The translations under genes and the position numbers were made by a program. From Streptomyces sp. NBC_01255 (GTDB taxonomy: Bacteria > Actinomycetota > Actinomycetes > Streptomycetales > Streptomycetaceae): a stretch of DNA of 64,000 nt. The notes under the pieces are model-generated. The model saw only the letters and a program-made list of their open reading frames with translations. It did no database searches and was not told the DNA's origin. Of this stretch, positions 1 through 7,642 are shown piece by piece. The DNA lies in NCBI RefSeq assembly GCF_036226445.1, contig NZ_CP108474.1, positions 7,750,001-7,814,000 on the forward strand, in the 5' to 3' direction. Position 1 is the stretch's first letter, and each line of letters opens with the position of its first letter.

Positions 1-1
1 G

Positions 2-280
2 GGCCTGACCGCAGGTTCCGCGGTGAAGGCGCTGGTGAAGTCCACCGAGGTCGCCCTCGCGACCGGTCCCGTCGAGGGCATCTCCATTCGCAACCAGCTC
101 GCCGGATCCGTCACCGAGGTGTCGACCGGCGGCGCCATGGGGTCGGTGAAGGTCTCCGTCGAGGGCGGGGAGCTGACCGCCGCGATCACCAAGGAAGCCG
201 TCGAGGACCTCGGTCTGAACGCCGGGACTTCCGTTGTCGCCCTGATCAAGTCGACCGAGATCTCCCTCGCCTCCGCCTGA
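2..280 (+). CDS. tandem Mop (TOBE) molybdate-binding protein, 5' partial
   Basis: The frame is open to the left edge, so the start lies outside the window. The first visible residues (GLTAGSAVKALVKSTEV) are the end of one Mop domain. A second, complete Mop domain follows (ISIRNQLAGSVTEV to ALIKSTEISLA). Two such repeats make a di-Mop or 'molbindin' protein, a small cytoplasmic oligomer that stores or buffers molybdate. Two KSTEV/KSTEI strands about 66 residues apart show the repeat directly. It converges on modA, which supports a molybdenum role. The visible part looks intact; the number of upstream Mop units cannot be known. Confidence 0.85.
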   Translation, partial: GLTAGSAVKALVKSTEVALATGPVEGISIRNQLAGSVTEVSTGGAMGSVKVSVEGGELTAAITKEAVEDLGLNAGTSVVALIKSTEISLASA

Positions 281-297
281 TTCTCCTGCTGTACGAG

Positions 298-330
298 AGG
301 GCCGCGCACCCGCCCGGGGAGCGTGGCCCT
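298..330 (+). terminator. stem-loop after the Mop gene
   Basis: A 10-bp stem with one G-T pair (AGGGCCGCGC at 298-307 with GCGTGGCCCT at 321-330) starts 18 bases after the Mop stop codon. There is no U tract, as is usual in streptomycetes. It may also serve modA on the opposite strand. Confidence 0.6.
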
Positions 331-440
331 TCCGCATCGGACGGGCTCACAGGCCGTCCATGCGCTCGGTGAACCGACCGGAGCAGCAGGGACCGTCCCC
401 CGGTACGGGCAGCCCTCACCATCCGGCCGGCGCCGGTCGG

Positions 441-1274
441 TTACGGCTTCTGGAAGCCGGCGTCCTGGAGGATCTTCTGGCCCTCGGGCGACGACAGCCA
501 GGCGACGAACGCGGCCGCGGCCTCGGCGTTCTTGGAGTCCTTGAGTGTGGCGGCCGGGTACTTCGCGATGGCGTTCTGCGCGTCGGGGATCTCGACGGCG
601 TCGACCTTGTCGGCTGCGGAGGCGGCGTCGGTCTTGTAGACGAGGCCGGCGTCGGCTTCGCCCAGCTCGACCTTGCTGAGCACGGCGCGGACGTTCGGCT
701 CCTGCGAGACCGGCTTCACCGTGACCTTCTGGGCGTCCAGGACCTGCTTGCTGTACTTGCCCGCGGGCACCTCGGGGGCTGCGAGGACGACCTTGAGCTT
801 GGTGTCGGCAAGGTCCTTCAGCTCGTCGACCTTGAACGGGTTGCCCTCGCCGGTGGCGATGACGAGCCGGTTCTTCGCGATGATCGCCGGGGTGCCGGTG
901 TCGGCCTTGACCTTGTCCATGCTCTTGGTGTCGGCGGTGACCAGGACGTCGGCGGGCGAGCCCTGCGACACCTGGGCGACGAGCTCCTGCGAGCCGGCGA
1001 ACGAGAAGGTGATCCTCGTGCCCGGGTTGGCCTTCTCGTAGGCGGCACCCGCCGTCTTGAACACGTTGGTGAGGGACGCCGCCGCGAGGACGGTGAGGTT
1101 CGCCCGGGGCGCGGCGCTCGCGGAGCCGGAGGGTGTGGAGCCGGAGGGTGTGGAGCCGGCGGTGTCCTTCTTGGTGTCGTCGTTGTTGCCGCACGCGGTG
1201 AGGGGGACCAGCAGGGCCGCGGTGAGGGCGGCAGCGGCGGCACGGCGTCTGGTGGGGGCGAGGGTGAAGGTCAT
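441..1274 (-). CDS. modA: ModA, molybdate ABC transporter substrate-binding lipoprotein
   Basis: This is a 277-residue periplasmic-binding-type lipoprotein that captures molybdate (or tungstate) for an ABC importer. It has an Arg-rich N-terminus, a hydrophobic stretch and a lipobox ending LTAC-G with Cys28, then a Ser/Pro/Gly linker containing a GSTPS direct repeat. The ModA fold follows: LTVLAAASLTNVF, the SFAGSQELV ligand loop and PADVLVTADTKSMD. The ATG at 1274 was chosen because AAGGAG lies 11 bases upstream and the signal peptide starts there; the frame opens 96 codons further without such features. No modB or modC is visible on either side, so it is an orphan or the operon has been rearranged. 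Confidence 0.92.
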   Translation of the reverse strand: MTFTLAPTRRRAAAAALTAALLVPLTACGNNDDTKKDTAGSTPSGSTPSGSASAAPRANLTVLAAASLTNVFKTAGAAYEKANPGTRITFSFAGSQELVAQVSQGSPADVLVTADTKSMDKVKADTGTPAIIAKNRLVIATGEGNPFKVDELKDLADTKLKVVLAAPEVPAGKYSKQVLDAQKVTVKPVSQEPNVRAVLSKVELGEADAGLVYKTDAASAADKVDAVEIPDAQNAIAKYPAATLKDSKNAEAAAAFVAWLSSPEGQKILQDAGFQKP

Positions 1275-1396
1275 GAGGGTCTGAGCTCCTTGGGGACGAA
1301 CGAGGAGTACGGGGATGGCAGGCCGCGCCGACTGCCGAGGTGCTGCGGTGTCGCAGCGAGGTGGTGCTGTGGTGCTGTGGTGCTGCGTGAGGGTGG

Positions 1397-1550
1397 TCAG
1401 GTGCGATCGATGTGCACGCTGGTCGACTTCACGCGGGCGGTGGCCTGCATGCCGACTTCCAGTCCCGGCGCCTCCACGGCCTGACCCATGGAGGTGAACT
1501 GCATGTGCCACACCGTAGGGCGGACTGGATCTCATATGCAACAAAGCTGT
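1397..1550 (-). pseudogene. decayed Mop-domain remnant upstream of modA
   Basis: On the minus strand, 1504-1397 encodes 35 residues ending VGMQATARVKSTSVHID. This nearly matches the C-terminus of the intact HTH-Mop protein at 7061-7459 (VGVTVTARVKSTSVHID). Just upstream, another frame reads VAYEIQS, like the VAAQVEVQS strand of the intact gene, so a frameshift separates the two parts. The helix-turn-helix half is gone. It looks like a degraded paralogue, or the broken first gene of the modA operon. The upstream limit is approximate. Confidence 0.65.
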
Positions 1551-1610
1551 GGGACTCTCCATCGCGAATGAGAGAGAGGCTGTAGGAATCGACGAGCGGC
1601 GCCGGATCCG

Positions 1611-4391
1611 TCACCCGACGCTCCGCGCCTCCCGGTCCAGGGCGAGCCAGACGCGGTCGCGGGTGACCGGCAGTTCGGTGAAGCGGATCCCGGTGGCGTC
1701 GCGCAGCGCGTTGGCGAAGGCGGGGGCGACGGGGTTGAAGGGGCTCTCGCTCATGGACTTGGCGCCGAGCGGGCCGATCGCGTCGCTGGTCTCCGTGAAG
1801 TGGACCTCGGTGCGGGGGACGTCCGCGTACTGGGGCAGCCGGTAGCGGCGGAACGCGGCCGTCGTGACCTCGCCGCGCTCGTCGATCCGGACCGTCTCGA
1901 AGAGCGTGGCGCCGAGGGCCTGGGCGACTCCGCCCTCGACCTGGCCGCGGCACTGCATCGGGTTCATGACCTTGCCCGCGTCGGCGGAGTGGACGCTGCG
2001 CAGGATGCGGATCTCGCCCGTCCCGGGGTCGACGGCGATCCGGAACCACTGGGCGTTGAAGGCGACCGAGCGGGGCGAGCCGCCCCAGTGTCCGTCCGCC
2101 GCGAGCTCCTCCGCGGCACCGAGGGCGTACCCCGCCTCGTACAGCTCCTTGAGGGTGACGAGCCGGCCCGCGCAGTCGACGGCCTCGGCGCCGAGCACGC
2201 ACAGGTGCCGGGCCGTGCCGGTGTGGCGGGCCGCCAGCGTGCGCAGCCGTTCCGCGAGGGAGGTCGCGGCGAGCAGGACGGCCTTGCCGGCGACGACGGT
2301 GCCGGCGGAGCCGAAGGCCCCGGTGTCGTGGCGTACGACGTCGGTGTCGGACTGGCGGATGGTGATGCGGTCCTCGGTGGTGTTCAGCGCGCCCGCGGTG
2401 ATCTGTTTGTGGACGGTGGTGGTGCCGTTGCCGAACTCGGCGGTGCCGACGGCGATGTCGTACGTGCCGTCGTCGAGGAGCGAGACGCGGGCGTCGGCGT
2501 AGTGGCCGCCGGGCGGTCCGGTGGCGATCATGGCCATGCCGGTTCCCTGTCCGACGAGCCACCCTTCGGGAGCCTCCTCCGCGCTGCGATCCTCCGCGAT
2601 GGCCCGGCGGACGACCTCCAGGCACTGGTCGAGGCCGTACGAGGCGATGTGCAGGTCCTCCTCCTCGCCGATCGGGCTGTGCATGGCATCGCCCGGGCCG
2701 ATGATGTTCCGCTCGCGGAAGGCCAGCGGGTCCATGCCGAGACGCCGGGCCAGTTCGTCCATGACGGACTCGACGGCGAAGGTGACCTGGCCGAGGCCGT
2801 ATCCCCGGAAGGCGCCCGCCGGGACGACATTGGTGTAGACGGAGTACGCGTCGACCTTCTTGTGCGGGGCGCGGTAGACGGCGAACGACTCGCCCACGCT
2901 GTGGAACATGACGGCCGGACCGTGGTTCCCGTACGCCCCGGTGTTGGACACGACCCGCATCTGTACGGCGGTCAGCGTGCCGTCGGCGCGGGCTCCGACC
3001 TTGATCCCGATGGTGAACGGGTGCCGGGTGGTCGCTCCGTAGAACTGCTCGGCCCGGGTGTACTCCAGCTTCACCGGGCGGCGCAGCTTCAGCGCGGCGA
3101 GGGTGACGATGTCCTCGGTGAGCATCTCCTGCTTGCCGCCGAAGCCGCCGCCCACCCGGCCGGCGACCACCCGGACCTCGTCCTCCGGCAGCTCGTACAG
3201 GGCACACAGCGCGCGCCGGGTCAGGAACGGCGTCTGGGTGGAGGAACGGACGGTGAGGCGTTCGCCCGTGCCGTCCTCCTTGGGCTCGAAGTACGCCACA
3301 CAGCCGTGGGTTTCGAGGCTGGCGTGCTGCACGCGCTGGGTGCGGAACGTCTCCTCGTACACGACGTCGGCCTCCGCGAAACCCGCCTCGACCTCACCGA
3401 TCTCGCCGTGCACCTCGCCCGCCACGTTGTCGTCGACGCGGGCGATGCGGACCTCGGGGCCCTTCCCGGCGTGGATGACCGGTGCGCCCGGCCGCATCGC
3501 CTCCTCCGGGTCGGTGACGTACGGGAGTTGCTCGTACTCCACCTCGATCCGCCGGCATCCCTCCTCGGCGGCCTGCTCGCTGTCGGCGACCACGGCGGCG
3601 ACCCGCTGCCCGACGAAGCGGACGACGTCGTCCAGGACCCGGGTGTCGTCGGGGTCCTCGGTGGGGTGCTCGTGGCGTGCGCTGGAGTACAGCGTCCCCG
3701 GGGCGTCCTCATGGGTGAGGACGGCATGCACACCCGGCACGCGCAGCGCGGCGGACGTGTCGATGGAGACGATCCGGGCGTGCGGGTGCGGGGAGCGCAG
3801 CAGCTTCATGTGGAGGAGGCCAGGGACCTCGACGTCGAAGGTGTAGCGGGCCCTGCCGGTGACGACATCGGGACCGGCCGGGGCGCCGACGTTCCTGCCG
3901 ACGGCCTTGCCCGCGCAGGGGCGTTCGGTGTGCTTCACACCCCGTACGGCGTCCTCGATCGCGCGGTAGCCGGTGCAGTGGCAGATGTTGCCCTTGAAGG
4001 CGCGGGGCAGGTCGTCCAGCTTGCCGTCGTCGTGCGTGGTGCCCCGCTCGGCTTCGAGGGCGGCCGTCGTCATCAGGAACCCGGCCGTGCACATGCCGCA
4101 CTGGTAGCCCTGTGCGTCGAGGAACTTCCGCTGTACGGAGTGGAGTTCACCGTCAGGAGAGGCGAGGCCCTCGACGGTGGTGACGGCACGGTCCTCCGCC
4201 CGAACGGCCGGATACAGACAGCTGTGGACCGGTTCGCCGTCGACGTGGACGGTGCAGGCGCCGCAGTCGCCCGCGTCGCACCCCTTCTTCACACCGAACC
4301 AGCCGCGCTCGCGCAGATAGGTGCGCAGGCACTGGCCGGCGCGCGGCTCGTCCTCGAAGGCACGGTCGTTGACACGGATGCGGAAGCTCAT
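1611..4391 (-). CDS. xanthine dehydrogenase-type molybdenum hydroxylase, fused [2Fe-2S] and molybdopterin subunits
   Basis: This 926-residue protein oxidises purines or other N-heterocycles at the molybdenum cofactor and passes electrons through two [2Fe-2S] clusters to FAD. Residues 1-165 are the iron-sulfur part, with Cys38/43/46/58 (plant-type) and Cys98/101/137/139 (second cluster, CGMC and CHC). Residues from about 175 onward are the molybdopterin part, with the GGGFGGKQE loop and the likely catalytic Glu882 in GAKSMSES. Most homologues keep these as separate chains; here they are one. The ATG at 4391 overlaps the stop of the FAD gene (ATGA), so translation is coupled. The neighbouring PucR regulator and Mop proteins support a purine and molybdenum context. 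The exact substrate is not shown. Confidence 0.9.
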   Translation of the reverse strand: MSFRIRVNDRAFEDEPRAGQCLRTYLRERGWFGVKKGCDAGDCGACTVHVDGEPVHSCLYPAVRAEDRAVTTVEGLASPDGELHSVQRKFLDAQGYQCGMCTAGFLMTTAALEAERGTTHDDGKLDDLPRAFKGNICHCTGYRAIEDAVRGVKHTERPCAGKAVGRNVGAPAGPDVVTGRARYTFDVEVPGLLHMKLLRSPHPHARIVSIDTSAALRVPGVHAVLTHEDAPGTLYSSARHEHPTEDPDDTRVLDDVVRFVGQRVAAVVADSEQAAEEGCRRIEVEYEQLPYVTDPEEAMRPGAPVIHAGKGPEVRIARVDDNVAGEVHGEIGEVEAGFAEADVVYEETFRTQRVQHASLETHGCVAYFEPKEDGTGERLTVRSSTQTPFLTRRALCALYELPEDEVRVVAGRVGGGFGGKQEMLTEDIVTLAALKLRRPVKLEYTRAEQFYGATTRHPFTIGIKVGARADGTLTAVQMRVVSNTGAYGNHGPAVMFHSVGESFAVYRAPHKKVDAYSVYTNVVPAGAFRGYGLGQVTFAVESVMDELARRLGMDPLAFRERNIIGPGDAMHSPIGEEEDLHIASYGLDQCLEVVRRAIAEDRSAEEAPEGWLVGQGTGMAMIATGPPGGHYADARVSLLDDGTYDIAVGTAEFGNGTTTVHKQITAGALNTTEDRITIRQSDTDVVRHDTGAFGSAGTVVAGKAVLLAATSLAERLRTLAARHTGTARHLCVLGAEAVDCAGRLVTLKELYEAGYALGAAEELAADGHWGGSPRSVAFNAQWFRIAVDPGTGEIRILRSVHSADAGKVMNPMQCRGQVEGGVAQALGATLFETVRIDERGEVTTAAFRRYRLPQYADVPRTEVHFTETSDAIGPLGAKSMSESPFNPVAPAFANALRDATGIRFTELPVTRDRVWLALDREARSVG

Positions 4392-5224
4392 CGGGCCCTC
4401 TCTTCGAAGCTGTGGGTCAGTTCGCGGCGGACCTCTTCGGCGAGGCGCAAACCCATGTGCCGCCGCCACTCGGGCAGCCCGTGGATGTCGTCGAACCAGT
4501 CCTCGTCGCCGACGGTCCCCTCGATGGCCCGTCGCAGCTGCTCGGCGTCGGGCGGCAGCGGGAACCAGAACCGGAACGGGCGTACGGTCGCCGCGCTGAT
4601 CGTCACCGCCAGCGAGCCGTCCACCGGATCGAGTGTCCCGATGACCAGCGCACCCGAGCGGCCGAGCCCGTACAGCGAGGCCTGCCGGAACGCCGTACGG
4701 CATTCCAGTGCCCGGCCGGGGAGCGTGACGGAGCGCAGCAGCTCGCCCTCCGCGAGGTCCTTGCGACCGGCGCCCGTGATGAAGTCGACCACCTTCACCT
4801 CCCGCAACGAGCCGTCCTGCGCCTGGAGAAGACAGCTGCCGTCGAGCGCGGCGGTCAGCGAGATCATCGGCCCCGCGGGCAGGCCGTTGCACAGGTTCCC
4901 GCCGAGGGTCGCCATGTTCCAGATCTTGAACGAGGCGAGGAAGGCCCGGCAGCACTGCTCGAAGAGCGGCGCCGCCGGGGCGTCGAGGGTGTGCCTTCCG
5001 AAGCGGGACAGCTGGGCGATCGTGCAGGTCGCCGCGATCTCCAGCGAGCCGTCCGCGTGCCGGGTGAGCGGTTCCCACCCGGTCCGGCTCAGATCGATCA
5101 GCCGGCGCAGGTGCGGCTGCGGCTCGGAGAACAGATACGTGCCCCCGCCCAGCCACGCGTCACCCGGCCGCCACGGCTCGCGGAGCCGGGCGTCCCTCAC
5201 GTCCGTGATCGTGTTCAGATCCAT
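4388..5224 (-). CDS. FAD-binding subunit of the molybdenum hydroxylase
   Basis: This 278-residue CoxM/XdhB-type flavin subunit takes electrons from the iron-sulfur domain of the downstream gene. The sequence shows the two FAD-binding stretches of the family, LGGGTYL near residue 26 and ATLGGNLCNGLPAGP in the middle, followed by the C-terminal CO-dehydrogenase flavoprotein domain. The ATG at 5224 follows a G-rich ribosome site. An ATG four codons upstream is possible but places the G-rich stretch badly. It is the first gene of the two-gene operon, reading away from pucR across a 238-bp divergent promoter region. Confidence 0.9.
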   Translation of the reverse strand: MDLNTITDVRDARLREPWRPGDAWLGGGTYLFSEPQPHLRRLIDLSRTGWEPLTRHADGSLEIAATCTIAQLSRFGRHTLDAPAAPLFEQCCRAFLASFKIWNMATLGGNLCNGLPAGPMISLTAALDGSCLLQAQDGSLREVKVVDFITGAGRKDLAEGELLRSVTLPGRALECRTAFRQASLYGLGRSGALVIGTLDPVDGSLAVTISAATVRPFRFWFPLPPDAEQLRRAIEGTVGDEDWFDDIHGLPEWRRHMGLRLAEEVRRELTHSFEERAR

Positions 5225-5462
5225 CCCCGCGCCCCCATGCCCTACGCCTTCCGACCGATGCCTTCCGGCCAGTGAAGCCCGGGGGAGGCGGGCGGCACGA
5301 CTGGTCGCGAAGCCGGAAAACCACCACCCCGGAACACCGGGTACTGGAGGATCAACCAGGAGCTGTTTTCTGCCTGAGTCCGGGCATCTACGATGTCCCG
5401 ACTCGCATTCGCCTCGTGAATGTGGGGTGCGGGCTCGTCCCGTGATCGCACAAGGAGCCCGT

Positions 5463-7037
5463 ATGCACGTCGACCATCTCCTCCGACTCGACCGTCTCGA
5501 CCTCTCGCTCGTCTGGGGCGACGAGGCGTTGCTCGGCCAGGAGATCCGCGGCGTGACGGCGACCGACCTGGAGGCTCCGGCGCGGTTCCTCCAGCCGGGG
5601 GAGGTCGTGCTGAGCGGACTCGTGTGGTGGAGCCCGGACGGCGGCTCGGACAAGGCCGACAGTTTCGTCTCCGCGTTGCGCGGTGCCGGGGCGGTGGCGC
5701 TCCTCGCCGGCGAGGAAACGCACGGCGAGGTGCCCGGCGAGCTGGCGGCAGCCTGCCGGAGGCATCGGATCGCGCTGATCGCCGTACCGGCGCACACGAG
5801 CTTCCGGGCGATCACCGAAGCCGTGTACCTCCGGCAGTGGGGCGAGCTCAGCCGCCGTCCCGACGACCACTTCGCGCTGCCGGAGAACGTCCGACTGGAC
5901 CTCGACCGCGCCCTGGAAACCGACGCGACGGCAGGCGAGTTGCTCGACCGGGCCTTCGGCCACCTGGGCACGCCCGCCTGCCACCTGCTGACCAGCAGCG
6001 GCCGGACGGTCGCCCGCACCACCGGCTCGACGGAACTGGCCGCTCCGCGGGCCGCGGAACACCTGCGCGGTGCGCACGGCACGACGGTGCGGGTCGAGGC
6101 GGACGACACGGTCTTCGACGCCTGGCACCTCCATCTGCCCGAGCCGGGGCAGGTGCCTCCGCGGGTCCTTCAGGAGATAGCCGAGCTCCTCGGCCGCCAC
6201 CGGCGCCGCCAGGACCGCCACCGGGCGGCGCGCATCGCGGCGGCCGCGGAGCTGATGGACGCCGTGGGTGCTCCGCGCGTCGATGCCCGCCGATTGCACG
6301 GCGCGCTGGCGTCCTGCGGTCTGGGCGACAAGGCGGCGTACACCGTGGTCGTCGCGGATGTGGGGCCGCACGGCGAGGCCGGTGCGGATGCCGTCGCCGC
6401 GCTCACGGAGGCGCTGCATCACCTGTCGTCCGTCTCCGCATCCGTCTCCTTCGCCGTCGCCGAGGGCGGCGTCGGCGGTGAGACGATGGCGGTCGTGGCG
6501 CGCGAGGAGGCCGGGACTGGGGACGGGGACGGGCGCGGGCGCGGGTTCGGCGTCCGGGAAGTGCTGGGCGAGGTATGGCCGTTGGTCCACGCCTGCCGCC
6601 CGGCCTCCACACCGCGTGCCGGTGTGAGCGAGCCCGTCACCGCCGCGGCGGGGTTGAACAGCGCACTCGCCCAGGCGCGTTACGCGCTGTCGGCGGCCCG
6701 CACCGCGGCACCGTCGGCGGCGCGTGTCGCCGGCCTCGGCGACCTCGTCGGTCTCGAGATGTTGATGGCCGGCATCCCGGCCGACGTACGGGCCGTCTAC
6801 CGGGAGACGGTCCTGGGTCCGCTGCTGGGCTCCGGGCGGGCTTCCCGCGCCATGCTCCTGGAGACGCTGGAGGTCTTCCTGGCGAAGGACTGCTCCTGGG
6901 CGAGGACCGCCGAGGCCCTGCACGTCCATGTGAACACGGTCCACTACCGCGTCGAGCGCATCGAGGCGCTCACCGGCCGGGACCTGTCCCGCCTCGACCG
7001 CAAGGCGGACCTGCGGGCGGCGCTGCTCTGCCGCTGA
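5463..7037 (+). CDS. pucR: PucR-family purine-catabolism regulator
   Basis: This 524-residue regulator has an N-terminal PucR domain (about 1-120; GVTATDLEAPARFLQPGEVVLSG), a central GGDEF-like/CdaR region, and a C-terminal PucR helix-turn-helix (SWARTAEALHVHVNTVHYRVERI). Family members sense purine-pathway metabolites and control xanthine dehydrogenase and allantoin genes. It is divergent from the FAD/Mo-hydroxylase operon, so that operon is the likely target. The start at 5463 follows AAGGAG five bases upstream. The frame stays open far upstream, but only because of opposite-strand coding bias. Confidence 0.9.
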   Translation: MHVDHLLRLDRLDLSLVWGDEALLGQEIRGVTATDLEAPARFLQPGEVVLSGLVWWSPDGGSDKADSFVSALRGAGAVALLAGEETHGEVPGELAAACRRHRIALIAVPAHTSFRAITEAVYLRQWGELSRRPDDHFALPENVRLDLDRALETDATAGELLDRAFGHLGTPACHLLTSSGRTVARTTGSTELAAPRAAEHLRGAHGTTVRVEADDTVFDAWHLHLPEPGQVPPRVLQEIAELLGRHRRRQDRHRAARIAAAAELMDAVGAPRVDARRLHGALASCGLGDKAAYTVVVADVGPHGEAGADAVAALTEALHHLSSVSASVSFAVAEGGVGGETMAVVAREEAGTGDGDGRGRGFGVREVLGEVWPLVHACRPASTPRAGVSEPVTAAAGLNSALAQARYALSAARTAAPSAARVAGLGDLVGLEMLMAGIPADVRAVYRETVLGPLLGSGRASRAMLLETLEVFLAKDCSWARTAEALHVHVNTVHYRVERIEALTGRDLSRLDRKADLRAALLCR

Positions 7038-7060
7038 CGGTCACGTCCGGAGCGGGGTGG

Positions 7061-7459
7061 TCAGGGTACGTCGATGTGGACGCTCGTCGACTTCACCCGG
7101 GCGGTCACCGTGACGCCGACGTCGAGGCCGAGCTCTTCGACGGCCTCGCGCGTCACGAGGGACACCAGCCGATGCGGGCCGGACTGGACCTCCACCTGCG
7201 CGGCCACGTCGTCGACGCGTACGGCTGTCACGATCCCCACGAACGAGTTCCGGACGGAGGTCGGCACGTCGTCGTCCGGAACGGCGTGCAGTCCCGCACC
7301 CCGCTCCTTCGCGAAGCGGGCCAGGGCCGCACCCTCGATGACCCGTTTCCCGGCCCCGTCGCGCTCCATGCCCAGCTTGCCGCCGTCCGCCCACCGGCGA
7401 ACGGTCTCCGAACTCACTCCGAGCAGGCTCGCTGCCTGCCCAATGCTGTACGACGACAC
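7061..7459 (-). CDS. MerR/excisionase-type HTH fused to a Mop (TOBE) domain
   Basis: This 132-residue protein carries an N-terminal DNA-binding fold (YSIGQAASLLGVSSETVRRW, residues 4-23) and a C-terminal Mop domain (NSFVGIVTAV to RVKSTSVHID). Such fusions are common in actinobacteria as molybdate-responsive regulators, often at the head of modABC. Here it converges on pucR and stands alone, about 6 kb from modA. The remnant at 1397-1550 is a decayed relative of its C-terminal half. The ATG at 7459 gives a full helix-turn-helix. Confidence 0.85.
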   Translation of the reverse strand: MSSYSIGQAASLLGVSSETVRRWADGGKLGMERDGAGKRVIEGAALARFAKERGAGLHAVPDDDVPTSVRNSFVGIVTAVRVDDVAAQVEVQSGPHRLVSLVTREAVEELGLDVGVTVTARVKSTSVHIDVP

Positions 7460-7642
7460 CCCCGCACTCTAGGTCATGCACACACGCGTTCGCGTTGCCG
7501 CGCGGCTCGGAAACCGCGTGGCTGCCGGGTTTGCGGTGCCGGTATCGTCCGGGCTTCCGACCTCAACGCCCACATGGTCGGCGAGGTCCAGGTCGTCCAC
7601 GAGTTCCGCTGAGGCTGTTCCGGTGACTGTGTGGCGACCTGG

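Noticed and set aside
1275..1562. 96-residue N-terminal extension of ModA
   Set aside because: It runs through the Mop remnant and would bury the signal peptide; AAGGAG and the lipobox fix the start at 1274.
1800..5462. A very long open frame upstream of and in frame with pucR
   Set aside because: It lies opposite the hydroxylase genes and is kept open by their GC-rich codon bias; pucR has a clear ribosome site at 5452-5457.
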